Shown here: positions 41,918 through 50,148 of the stretch, in pieces
How positions within the stretch are numbered: the first letter of the stretch is position 1
Layout: each line of letters opens with the position of its first letter
Assembly (NCBI GenBank): GCA_023388315.1
Contig: JAEWGM010000002.1
Location: forward strand, 19,114 to 83,113
From: Bacteroidota bacterium
GTDB taxonomy: Bacteria > Bacteroidota > Bacteroidia > Bacteroidales > Dysgonomonadaceae
Length of the DNA: 64,000 nt
Direction: 5' to 3'
Program-made: the position numbers and the translations under genes
The notes under the pieces: model-generated
What the model saw: only the letters and a program-made list of their open reading frames with translations
Told to the model about the DNA's origin: nothing
Databases searched by the model: none

Positions 41918-42980
41918 TACTTTGAGTTGCATTTATCAATAATTTAAGTTCTTTTTTACTCGGGAGTACTGTCTTGTATTTACTTGCAAAAATGTGTTCG
42001 TTGATTTCAGGTAATGTGTATCTTACGACCGATTCGCTTTTGTTTTGACAAAGTATAATTCCTATCGTTTTGTTTTCATCTTCCAGTTTCATTTCCCGAT
42101 CGTAATAATTCACATACATCTGCATTTGCCCGAGATCTTGATGTTTTAATTCTCCAATTTTCAAGTCAACAAGCACAAAGCACTTCAATAATCTATTGTA
42201 GAAAACTAAGTCTATCCAGAAATGCTTGTCGTCAAAAGATATTCTTTTCTGTCTTGCAACAAACGTAAATCCGTTTCCAAGTTCTAATAAAAAATGTTCG
42301 AGTTTATCTATGAGTTCTTGTTCTAATTGACTTTCTGAATATACAGAGTGTTCGGGCAAACCTAAGAACTCCAAGACATAGGGATCTTTTACAGCATCTT
42401 TCGGCTTTTCAATAACCAAGCCTTTTTCTGAAAGCTCTTTTACTTTATCTTTATCTCGACTTAAAGTAAGACGAGTATAAAGTGCAGAATCATATTGACG
42501 TTGTAACTCTCTTACACTCCAATTATTCTTAAAACATTCAATTTCATAAAACATTCGTTCGTTTTCGTCATCTATTCGCATTAGCTTTAAATAATGTGAC
42601 CAACTCAAATTAAAATTACGAGCTGATGTTCCGGAAATCGCATTTTTGGATTTCGTAGACAGTGTTTGCGGTTTAAAATCGTCAGACAGTGTCTGACCAA
42701 TTGAATAGACAAGATAAAATTGTCGCATCTGTTTCAAGTTGGTTGAGGAAAAACCTTTTCCAAATTCGTTGGTCAATACCTTGGAAAGTTGTGTTAATAA
42801 TTGTGTGCCATATTCAGCTCTATTTTTCCCATTTTGCTCTTCTTCAACAATCATTCTTCCAATCTCAAAGTAAGTCGCGACCATTGTTTGATTGATGGTG
42901 CGAACAACATTGTTCCTTGCAGATTGTAGCAAATCAACAACTTCAGAAAAGAATTTGGTATTTGTTAGTGAATGTGTCAT
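41910..42980 (-). CDS. PDDEXK nuclease domain protein (YhcG/DUF1016)
   Basis: A 356-aa protein. The N-terminal DUF1016 helical region has QTMVATYFEIGRMIVEEEQ and a winged-helix-like WSHYLKLMRI. The C-terminal PDDEXK nuclease has FWIDLVFYNRLLKCFVLVDLK and a Gln in LGQMQMYVNYYD. The ATG at 42980 is preferred to a TTG at 43001. The DNA is more AT-rich than its neighbours, which suggests transfer. YhcG-like proteins occur near mobile and restriction loci; biological role is unclear. Confidence 0.9.
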   Translation of the reverse strand: MTHSLTNTKFFSEVVDLLQSARNNVVRTINQTMVATYFEIGRMIVEEEQNGKNRAEYGTQLLTQLSKVLTNEFGKGFSSTNLKQMRQFYLVYSIGQTLSDDFKPQTLSTKSKNAISGTSARNFNLSWSHYLKLMRIDDENERMFYEIECFKNNWSVRELQRQYDSALYTRLTLSRDKDKVKELSEKGLVIEKPKDAVKDPYVLEFLGLPEHSVYSESQLEQELIDKLEHFLLELGNGFTFVARQKRISFDDKHFWIDLVFYNRLLKCFVLVDLKIGELKHQDLGQMQMYVNYYDREMKLEDENKTIGIILCQNKSESVVRYTLPEINEHIFASKYKTVLPSKKELKLLINATQSND

Positions 42981-43078
42981 GTGTTTATATGAATGTCCCA
43001 AAGTTAACCCTTTTCCTACAAAAAAAGCAAGAACTCCAAAAAGAAATCCTTGCTTTTAATTCCAATATATGATTATAG

Positions 43079-46000
43079 TTACCTCACCTCCACCTCAATC
43101 CACTCTGACCTATCCGGCGGTGTGGGTGTCACTACGCGTTTTCGTGGATTTCGTTTAAGCTCATCAAGCAGCACTTCCACCGCCTTTTCGATGCCCGGGT
43201 CGTTGCCTTTAGCCAATTCTTCGGGACGGTCAACTACTTCAATATCGGGCGAAACGCCGATGCCCTCGATAAGCCATTCACCCGATTGGTCGTAAATACC
43301 AAAACGTGGAACGGAAATGTATCCGCCGTCAACCAAGCGCGCGTTGCCCGAAATGCCCACCAATCCGCCCCAGGTGCGGGTGCCGATAAGTTTTCCTTCG
43401 CCTGTTTTCTTAAAGAAATAGGGGAAAGCATCACCCCCGGACGAAGAGTAGCCGTTGATCAGCATCACTTTGGGGCCGTCGTGCGCGATGCCGGGCGATT
43501 TCATCGGTTGCGTAATGCCGTTTTGGTGCCAATATACCAGCGTGCGGCGGTTGAGCAGGTCAATCATCCGGTCGGGGATGAAGCCGCCGCCATTGTATCG
43601 GTCATCGATAATGAGCGCGTCTTTATCGTTGTAGGAATACATTCCGCGGTGCAGTTCGCGATTCCCTTCAATGGCGGTGTTGGGCACGTGGATGTACCCG
43701 ATTTTTCCGCCGGAAAGCTTGTCCACCATCGCGCGGCGTTCGCGCACCCAATCCAAATAGCGCAATTCGTGCTCCGATGTGATGGTTTTCACGTTGTAGG
43801 TTCGCGCACCCGAAGCGGATGGAGCGCTGTTCACGCTCAACTCCACGTATCGGCCGCCTAAATTTTCGAGCAATTCATACGGATTGATATCGGTGGTGAG
43901 TTCCTTGCCGTTGATGCTGATCAGGTAATCGCCTTCGTTTACGTTCACACCGCTTTCGGTTAGGGGCGAACGACGATTCTCGTTCCAGTTCTCGCCGGCA
44001 TATATCTTTCTAATTTTGTATCGTTTCGCAGATAAATCGGCTTCCAATTCCGCGCCCAGCAAGCCTCCGTTTATGCGATCCACTTTGCCGATGTCTCCCC
44101 AGTCCACATAAGCGTGGCCGGTATTGGTTTCGCTCACCACTTCGTTGAGAATGTAATCTAAATCGAAACGGCTGGGCACATCGGGCAACATTTCGCCATA
44201 TTTTCTCTGAACGGCTCCCCAATCCATTCCGTGGAGATTGCCTACATAGAAATAGTCGCGGAAAATGCGGAACGCGTCGGCATAAATTTGGTTCCACTCT
44301 TGACGCGGATCGATTTTCATTGTGAGGTTTTCCAAATCTATTTTCAATTCACCCGCTTTCTGCCCGGGTTGATTTTTTGACACGGAATAATCTCTGCCAA
44401 AACGATAGATAAAAGATTTTCCATCGGCAGCGAGCGTGGCATTGCCCGCGCCATCGAGAATATCTTCGGTTTTTTCCTCTTTAATGTTGTAGCGTATAAT
44501 TTTGTTTCCCGAAGCGAAGAGCAAGCCTTCATCCACTGCGCCAATAATACGGTAACTGCCTGCCGAAACGGGAAGAGCGACAATGCGGTTTTGAATGTTT
44601 TCTAAATCGATGTGCACCTTCAGTGGCTCCTTGTTTTTATTTTTCGTTTCCACCGAATCCGCTTTTTCCTCGCCAAATGGTTCCCTGTCGTTCTTGTATT
44701 GGGTTAGTGAAGTGCCGTCGTTTCTGAGCGGGATGGCGTAAATTCTTCCGGCGTTGTTATACAGATAGTCAAACTCGAAACTGCTGAATGCCAGGTTGAA
44801 ATCGCGATTGGAGGTGAAGAACAGGAATTTTCCATCGCGGCTGAAAGTGGGTTGTCCGTCGGAAAACGACGCGTCGGTAATTTGGTGTTTTTGCCCCGTG
44901 GAAATCTGGTACAACCACAATGCCGATTGATAGTTGGGCGACGATTTGCTGTAGGCAACCCAATCACCATCGGGCGAAAACGAGTAGTTGCGAATTTCTT
45001 CCGCGGAGGCTTCATCAATCACGGTTTGTCGGCCGGTGGCGGCATTTACGAGCCACAATTTCAATGTGCGGTCGCTATACACCAAATGCTTGCTGTTGGG
45101 CGACCACTCCGCGGTGTATTTCCACGCTTTAGAGCCTTTTGTCAGTTGCTTGGGTTGCGCGCCTTTGCGGTTTTCGAGCAAATAAATCTCGTATTCACCG
45201 GTAGCATCGGAGTAATAGGCAATGTTTTTGCCATCGGGTGACCAGGTTGGGAAAATTTCGCGAACGCCCGGCGTGCTGGTCAAGTTTTCTATTTCGCCGT
45301 TTTCCACCGGAACCGAAAAAATATCGCCACGCGCGTCAAACAACGCCCGTTTTCCCGATGGCGAGATTGAGTAACTGCCCACAAAATCCCGCACGTTTTT
45401 GAAATAAGGCAAGAGATGGGGATTGTCGAAGTTGATGGAAACGTTAATTTGGTCGGACGTGCCTGTCGCCGTGTTTAAAACGTAAAGGTATCCGCCGTTT
45501 TCGTACACCACTTTTCCGTTTCGGCCGGATGGGTACATCACATCGAAATCGCGATGACGGGTAACTTGCACGTTTTCTTTGGTGCGCGTGTTGTATCGCC
45601 AAATATTGAGGCGTGTGTCTTGGTCGGAAGCGTAGAAAATATCATCGCCAAACCACACCGGCCATTGGTCGGAGCCTACCCAGCGCGTAATTTGTTCCGA
45701 TGTGTTGTTTTGCAAGTTGTATGTCCATAACTCGGTGGCACGTCCGCCTTTGTATCGTTTCCAGGTACGAAATTCGCGATCAACAGGTGTGAAACAGAGT
45801 TGCGATCCGTCGGGTGAAAAGGTGGCGAAACCACCGTTTACGATGGGCAACGGTTCTTCAAACCCACCATCGATGCTTACGGTGAAATACTTTCCGTTTC
45901 GCTCGCCAAATGTGGTGCGATTGGCGCGAAAGAGCACGCGTTTGCTGTCGGGTGTCCAATCGAGCACCACGTTGTCAAAACCGCCTCGGGGCGGCATCAT

Positions 46001-46324
46001 TCCTTCGGAATTGTAGAAAGTGAGTTGGCGCGCCGTTCCGCCTTCGGATGGCATTACCCAAATTTGTCGGCTACCGGAATATTCGGCCGAGAAAGCAATC
46101 CAACGCCCGTCGGGCGAAATTTTTGGGAAAAGTTCCAATCCCGCGTGGGAAGTCAATCGTTTGGCAGCGCCACCCGCAGCGGGAACCGACCAAATATCGC
46201 CGGCATACACGAATACCACAAGGTTTCCGTTGATGTCGGGATAACGCAGCATGCGGGCGTTATCTATTGCGGATGCGCTAAGAATAGAAAGGCTGAGGGT
46301 TAAAAGTAGGAATAGTTTTTTCAT
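43079..46324 (-). CDS. Tricorn-type S41 protease
   Basis: A 1081-aa secreted protein (signal peptide MKKLFLLLTLSLSILSASA). Residues ~20-330 and ~330-650 form WD/PD40-like propellers with many FSPDG/WSPDG repeats. A tricorn core domain lies at ~690-760, a PDZ domain at ~770-870 (LTESGVNVNEGDYLISINGK), and the S41 serine protease domain at the end. The likely nucleophile is S962 in NGYSSSGGDAFPYF. Degrades oligopeptides in the periplasm. Single gene on the minus strand. Confidence 0.94.
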   Translation of the reverse strand: MKKLFLLLTLSLSILSASAIDNARMLRYPDINGNLVVFVYAGDIWSVPAAGGAAKRLTSHAGLELFPKISPDGRWIAFSAEYSGSRQIWVMPSEGGTARQLTFYNSEGMMPPRGGFDNVVLDWTPDSKRVLFRANRTTFGERNGKYFTVSIDGGFEEPLPIVNGGFATFSPDGSQLCFTPVDREFRTWKRYKGGRATELWTYNLQNNTSEQITRWVGSDQWPVWFGDDIFYASDQDTRLNIWRYNTRTKENVQVTRHRDFDVMYPSGRNGKVVYENGGYLYVLNTATGTSDQINVSINFDNPHLLPYFKNVRDFVGSYSISPSGKRALFDARGDIFSVPVENGEIENLTSTPGVREIFPTWSPDGKNIAYYSDATGEYEIYLLENRKGAQPKQLTKGSKAWKYTAEWSPNSKHLVYSDRTLKLWLVNAATGRQTVIDEASAEEIRNYSFSPDGDWVAYSKSSPNYQSALWLYQISTGQKHQITDASFSDGQPTFSRDGKFLFFTSNRDFNLAFSSFEFDYLYNNAGRIYAIPLRNDGTSLTQYKNDREPFGEEKADSVETKNKNKEPLKVHIDLENIQNRIVALPVSAGSYRIIGAVDEGLLFASGNKIIRYNIKEEKTEDILDGAGNATLAADGKSFIYRFGRDYSVSKNQPGQKAGELKIDLENLTMKIDPRQEWNQIYADAFRIFRDYFYVGNLHGMDWGAVQRKYGEMLPDVPSRFDLDYILNEVVSETNTGHAYVDWGDIGKVDRINGGLLGAELEADLSAKRYKIRKIYAGENWNENRRSPLTESGVNVNEGDYLISINGKELTTDINPYELLENLGGRYVELSVNSAPSASGARTYNVKTITSEHELRYLDWVRERRAMVDKLSGGKIGYIHVPNTAIEGNRELHRGMYSYNDKDALIIDDRYNGGGFIPDRMIDLLNRRTLVYWHQNGITQPMKSPGIAHDGPKVMLINGYSSSGGDAFPYFFKKTGEGKLIGTRTWGGLVGISGNARLVDGGYISVPRFGIYDQSGEWLIEGIGVSPDIEVVDRPEELAKGNDPGIEKAVEVLLDELKRNPRKRVVTPTPPDRSEWIEVEVR

Positions 46325-46376
46325 TAATATGATGTTTTTGATTTTATTTTACGATAATCAACTTTTATAGTCACAC

Positions 46377-47258
46377 CTATTTAGATTTTATGTTTATTTT
46401 CCACCATTTTCTTTTTTTAGTTAGTTGATGAATTGTGATAGTTTTTGATGGTTTTTCTTTTGTTAATTCTGATTCAAACTGCATCTCTGCATTTATATTC
46501 ATCCTCCAATCTGATGTATATAATGGATGAAATAGATAATTTTTCCCTTCATAATTTCTTGAATCATACAACAACTCTACAGATATTTTCCCAACAAGTT
46601 CATATATATCAGAAAATTTTTTCGTATATAAATCTGGTGCGCACCAAACTATATTAGCTTTGCTATCCCAATTCGCATAATTTAAAACAAGGACTTCAGA
46701 TTTTTCAAAATCAGATATAGTTGGTTTTTGTTTTTGATTAATTCTTGTTGTTACAACAAGGTTATACCCTGTTTCTGGATTTGTATCAGATGCAAGAATT
46801 ATAGCTCCACCGTAGTTCCCGTTTTTCATCATAAAAGTTAGACAGTCTCCCGTTGAAAAAATTGGTGTTTTTAACTTAGGTTTTTTCCTTGGTTTTGCTT
46901 TTGACCTTTCAGATTTTATTTTTCTCAGAAAATTAGTTAAAACATCTTTTCTTTTAGATATGTCTTTTTCCGTTGCGCCTAAGCTATTCCATAATTCAAT
47001 ATCGGCTCCTGTATTTATTATTATTTCAACAATTTCTAGAACATTAGGGTCTAATGATTTTGTTTCCCATTGAGCAAGTGCGAGAGCAAACCAAAAATTA
47101 TGTTTTTCTTCTTCAATTTCTAACATTTCCTGATTCGTTTCGATAATTTGCTTTGAGATTAACTCAGGTATTTCCCCTTTATTATATAACCTGAAAAACT
47201 CACTATATATATCTGCAAAAGCGTCATTGTTATGCATTGCTGTTCCCCAAGTTCCCAT
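46377..47258 (-). CDS. DUF4259-like protein, AT-rich
   Basis: A 293-aa soluble protein. The N-terminus MGTWGTAMHNNDAFADIYSE matches DUF4259, which continues to ~residue 120. A Lys/Pro-rich linker (RSKAKPRKKPKLKTP) follows, then a region with CLTFMMKNGNYGGAIILAS of unknown fold. Base composition is far more AT-rich than the core genes. Relatives often occur in immunity-like or accessory gene clusters, but no function is known. Confidence 0.75.
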   Translation of the reverse strand: MGTWGTAMHNNDAFADIYSEFFRLYNKGEIPELISKQIIETNQEMLEIEEEKHNFWFALALAQWETKSLDPNVLEIVEIIINTGADIELWNSLGATEKDISKRKDVLTNFLRKIKSERSKAKPRKKPKLKTPIFSTGDCLTFMMKNGNYGGAIILASDTNPETGYNLVVTTRINQKQKPTISDFEKSEVLVLNYANWDSKANIVWCAPDLYTKKFSDIYELVGKISVELLYDSRNYEGKNYLFHPLYTSDWRMNINAEMQFESELTKEKPSKTITIHQLTKKRKWWKINIKSK

Positions 47259-47421
47259 ATTATTTCTGATAAAAAATTATAATCTCTTGCATACAACTCT
47301 TCAAATTTTTTCTTGCCACATTATTGTCCGTTACATTTCAATTCTTCCCCAAATTTGACCTTCGTTTTTCAATAAGCCAAATTCTTATTATTGATTTCCA
47401 CATTAAATCTAACCTTCGAGC

Positions 47422-47553
47422 CTAAAGCATGGCATTTTCCAATAAATCTAGCCTTAATTCGTTTTCAAAAGAATCTCTTTTAGGTGTTCCAATTTTACCG
47501 ATATGCTTGTCTATCATCTCTTCAAGAGAAGTAGTCTTAAATTTTTTTCCCAT
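47422..47553 (-). pseudogene. Truncated HigA-like antitoxin
   Basis: ATG at 47553 opens MGKKFKTTSLEEMIDKHIGK, then IGTPKRDSFENELRLDLLE, and a TAG after 43 residues. This is the N-terminal part of antitoxins paired with Gp49-like toxins; the XRE helix-turn-helix that should follow is missing. It sits directly after the toxin remnant. Confidence 0.7.
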
Positions 47554-47554
47554 A

Positions 47555-47883
47555 TTCTCTACTTTTAAAGTCAAGGTAATCCTTCTTATTTTTTCTGCTT
47601 TTTCAATTTCCTTTAACGGCGTTTTCTGTCCTTTTTTAACAATTCCGTGGGTAGCGATTTTTCAAACTCATCCCAAAAAGAAAACAAACGGTATATTTTG
47701 CCTGCGTATAGTGTTCTAAATTCCCAAATGTTCTCGTTTAGTTTCTTTAAAAGTTCTTTGTTTATTACGTTTTGAGATTTTCAAATATTTTAATAAATTT
47801 TCTCTCTAGTTTTCTTATCCAAGGGTTCCAAAAATTTCTGAGCCTCAGGAAGAAAAACAACTTCAAACTGTTTCAGTTGTTAT
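47555..47883 (-). pseudogene. Decayed HigB/Gp49-like toxin
   Basis: Fragments in order on the minus strand: KQFEVVFLPEAQKFLEPLD, then stops, KELLKKLNENIWEFRTLYAG, KIYRLFSFWDEFEKS, then after a frame change IATHGIVKKGQKTPLKEIEK. Together they match the whole phage-derived Gp49-like RelE-type toxin family. There are at least two in-frame stops and one or two frameshifts, so the toxin is dead. The plus-strand frames here are shadows. Confidence 0.75.
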
Positions 47884-48171
47884 TATTATTCAAAAGTAAA
47901 TATTTCCTGATTAGGAAACAAGTGTTTTGCTCTTTTTTATATTTTGAAAACAAAAGCTCGACAAACAATTCTATAGAATCTCCCATGCTCTATTATTTGT
48001 CTTTGATTTCTTATTAAAAAGACCCAACCAGTTTATCTAAAAGCCACAACGTGGCAGAGGAAAAAAGGATAGGGCGGTTGCCCTACGCTATCGGAGCGCC
48101 TTCAGCGCAAAATGGTGTGAAAGTTGTATTTCGGAACGCAACTTGTTATAAGCAAAAATCTTAGAGATGTT
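47884..48171. other. Gene-free stretch with promoter remnant and GC-rich palindromes
   Basis: A TACTTTTG box on the minus strand (about 47889-47896) would have driven the lost toxin-antitoxin pair. From ~48043 a short GC-rich patch has palindromes GCCACAACGTGGC, AGGGCGGTTGCCCT and an imperfect GCGCCTTCAGCGC. These resemble the REP-like islands elsewhere. No gene seen. Confidence 0.5.
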
Positions 48172-49314
48172 TTACGAACAAGCCATCAATATCTTCCGTG
48201 CCACATCGCCCGTCACGTTTCGGTTTTCGCCATATGCAACACCGCGTTCGTTGAACCTGGTGACAATGGTTTCGATGGTATCCTCGCCGATATTCTCTTC
48301 CGACAACCGCGTGGTTAAGCCCAAAGAACGATAAAACGCTTCGGTTTTTTCAATGGCTTTGTCCACACGCTCTTGTTCCGAACCTTCGGTAATATTGAAA
48401 ACGCGTTCGGCATATTGCACCAGTTTCTTGTGTTTTTGTTCTTTCAAAACGCGAAGCGTTGCGGGCATAACAATCGCCAACGAGTGTCCGTGCGTTGTAC
48501 CGTGCAGTGCGGTAAGCTCGTGGCCAATCATGTGCGTGGCCCAATCTTGCGTAACGCCCATCCTGATGAAATCGTTAAGCGCCAATGTAGCGGCAAGCAT
48601 ATAGTCGGCCATCAGGTCGTAATCGTGTGGATTTTCTTTGATTTTCGGCGCAATTTCAATCACTGAAAGCAACACGCCTTCGGCCCAACGGTCCATGAGG
48701 CGCGATTGGCTCGGCGTGGTCATATATTGTTCCAACACGTGCGTGTAAGCGTCAGCCAATCCGCACGCGATTTGATGCTCGGAAAGCGTGTACGTAACTT
48801 CAGGGTCGAGAATGGAAAATTCGGGATAGTTGCCGCCAAAAGCATATTTTTCGTTTGTTTCCGCGCGTGTAATCACCGCACCACCATTCATTTCCGATCC
48901 CGTGGCCGGCACCGTCATCACAGATGCGAACGGAATTTGCTTTTCAGCTACGCCTTTCAACACAATGTCCCACGCATCGTCATCACATGCAATGCCCGCG
49001 GCCACCAATTTAGTGCCGTCCAACACCGAACCGCCGCCCACGGCCAGCACAAAGTTGATGTTTTTCTCCTTGCCCAAGGCAATGGCTTTTCGCAACGTTT
49101 CTACTCGCGGATTGGGTTCTATGCCCCAAAACTCAGTATATTCGCGTCCTTTTAACGCTTCGGTAACTTGATTATACACGCCGTTTTTCTTCACGCTTCC
49201 TCCGCCGTAAGTAATCATCAGGTTTACGTCAGAAGGAGTCAATTCGTTTAATTTTGAAATTTGTTCTTTTCCAAACACCAACTTGGTGGGATTTTGAAAG
49301 ATAAAGTTTTTCAT
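48172..49314 (-). CDS. Iron-containing alcohol dehydrogenase (butanol dehydrogenase type)
   Basis: A 380-aa group III alcohol dehydrogenase, YqhD/BDH-like. The nucleotide site is AVGGGSVLDGTKLVAAG. Metal ligands are in CGLADAYTHVLEQYMT and in HELTALHGTTHGHSLAIVMP. N-terminal MKNFIFQNPTKLVFGKEQI is typical. Probably NADPH-dependent reduction of aldehydes. Single gene. Confidence 0.95.
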   Translation of the reverse strand: MKNFIFQNPTKLVFGKEQISKLNELTPSDVNLMITYGGGSVKKNGVYNQVTEALKGREYTEFWGIEPNPRVETLRKAIALGKEKNINFVLAVGGGSVLDGTKLVAAGIACDDDAWDIVLKGVAEKQIPFASVMTVPATGSEMNGGAVITRAETNEKYAFGGNYPEFSILDPEVTYTLSEHQIACGLADAYTHVLEQYMTTPSQSRLMDRWAEGVLLSVIEIAPKIKENPHDYDLMADYMLAATLALNDFIRMGVTQDWATHMIGHELTALHGTTHGHSLAIVMPATLRVLKEQKHKKLVQYAERVFNITEGSEQERVDKAIEKTEAFYRSLGLTTRLSEENIGEDTIETIVTRFNERGVAYGENRNVTGDVARKILMACS

Positions 49315-49479
49315 ATGGAAGTGTCCTGTTTTTGGGATTCTTATTCAATTTGCAATGCCTCAAAGTTAAGGAAAATATAAATTAATCGAAATAAATAAGA
49401 TAAGAAATCTGCCGGCTTGGCTTTTTTATCGACTGAACAACGCGCCTTTTTATTTGTTGTTAAAAGAAAGCGATTGTTG

Positions 49480-50022
49480 ATGGAAAAACAGCATTATGAT
49501 GTGCGAATATTTGGTTTAGATCAATACAATTATCCCAAATTCAGGGCAAAAATTATCGATCTGTACCTCAACGCGTTTACAACCGGAGAATACGCGCAAC
49601 ACATTCCCGATGCGGCGGCCGAAAGCGCATTGGATGAAATGCTGCGCAACGGTTTTGGGAATATGGCGTTTGTGGACGACAGGTTGGCCGGGGCGCTTAT
49701 CGCGTTCCCGTTAGAGTACGACAACGAGTTTCCCAAGGAACAATGTCCCGATTTTCCCGTTGAAACATCGCTCTACATTGCCGAAGTAATGGTGAACAGC
49801 GATTTTCAAGGACGAGGAATTGCTTCGCGAATGCTGCAAACTTTTTTGGCAGAAGTAAAGGGCAACTATACCGATATTGTTATTCGCGTGTGGGATGAAA
49901 ACAAACCGGCTGTGAAGTTGTACGAGAAATTGGGTTTCACGCCTTTGGCAACTATTTCGCAAACCAAACTTAAAACAGAAAATGAAACGTTTGAAATGAA
50001 TAAGGTGTATATGACTCTGTAG
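49480..50022 (+). CDS. GNAT family N-acetyltransferase
   Basis: A 180-aa acetyltransferase. Acetyl-CoA motif A is VMVNSDFQGRGIASRMLQTFL, and motif B is VIRVWDENKPAVKLYEKLGFTPL. The ATG at 49480 is chosen because the frame upstream does not resemble the family. Substrate unknown. The stop codon lies inside a GTAGA palindrome. Confidence 0.88.
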   Translation: MEKQHYDVRIFGLDQYNYPKFRAKIIDLYLNAFTTGEYAQHIPDAAAESALDEMLRNGFGNMAFVDDRLAGALIAFPLEYDNEFPKEQCPDFPVETSLYIAEVMVNSDFQGRGIASRMLQTFLAEVKGNYTDIVIRVWDENKPAVKLYEKLGFTPLATISQTKLKTENETFEMNKVYMTL

Positions 50023-50042
50023 AAACGCATTGAATGCGTTTC
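50022..50042. repeat. GTAGA-ACGCA palindrome at the GNAT stop
   Basis: GAAACGCAT-tga-ATGCGTTTC, preceded by GTA; the TAG is the stop codon. It has the same arm pattern, 3-base loop and 5' flank as the element at 18586-18606. Confidence 0.65.
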
Positions 50043-50148
50043 ATTGAATGGATTCACTAAATGCGCCTTAATCCTCTTGCCGACTTAAAAACAAGAATGG
50101 AGATAAAACATAAAAAGCCCGCATAGGCTATTCATAACATATAAAAAA

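Noticed and set aside
38700..41932. Carbohydrate-use locus (PUL)
   Set aside because: There is a sugar dehydrogenase and a deacetylase, but no SusC/SusD pair, sigma/anti-sigma pair or glycoside hydrolase nearby.
47429..48017. Two hydrophobic plus-strand reading frames
   Set aside because: They are shadows of the minus-strand toxin-antitoxin remnant and its promoter region.
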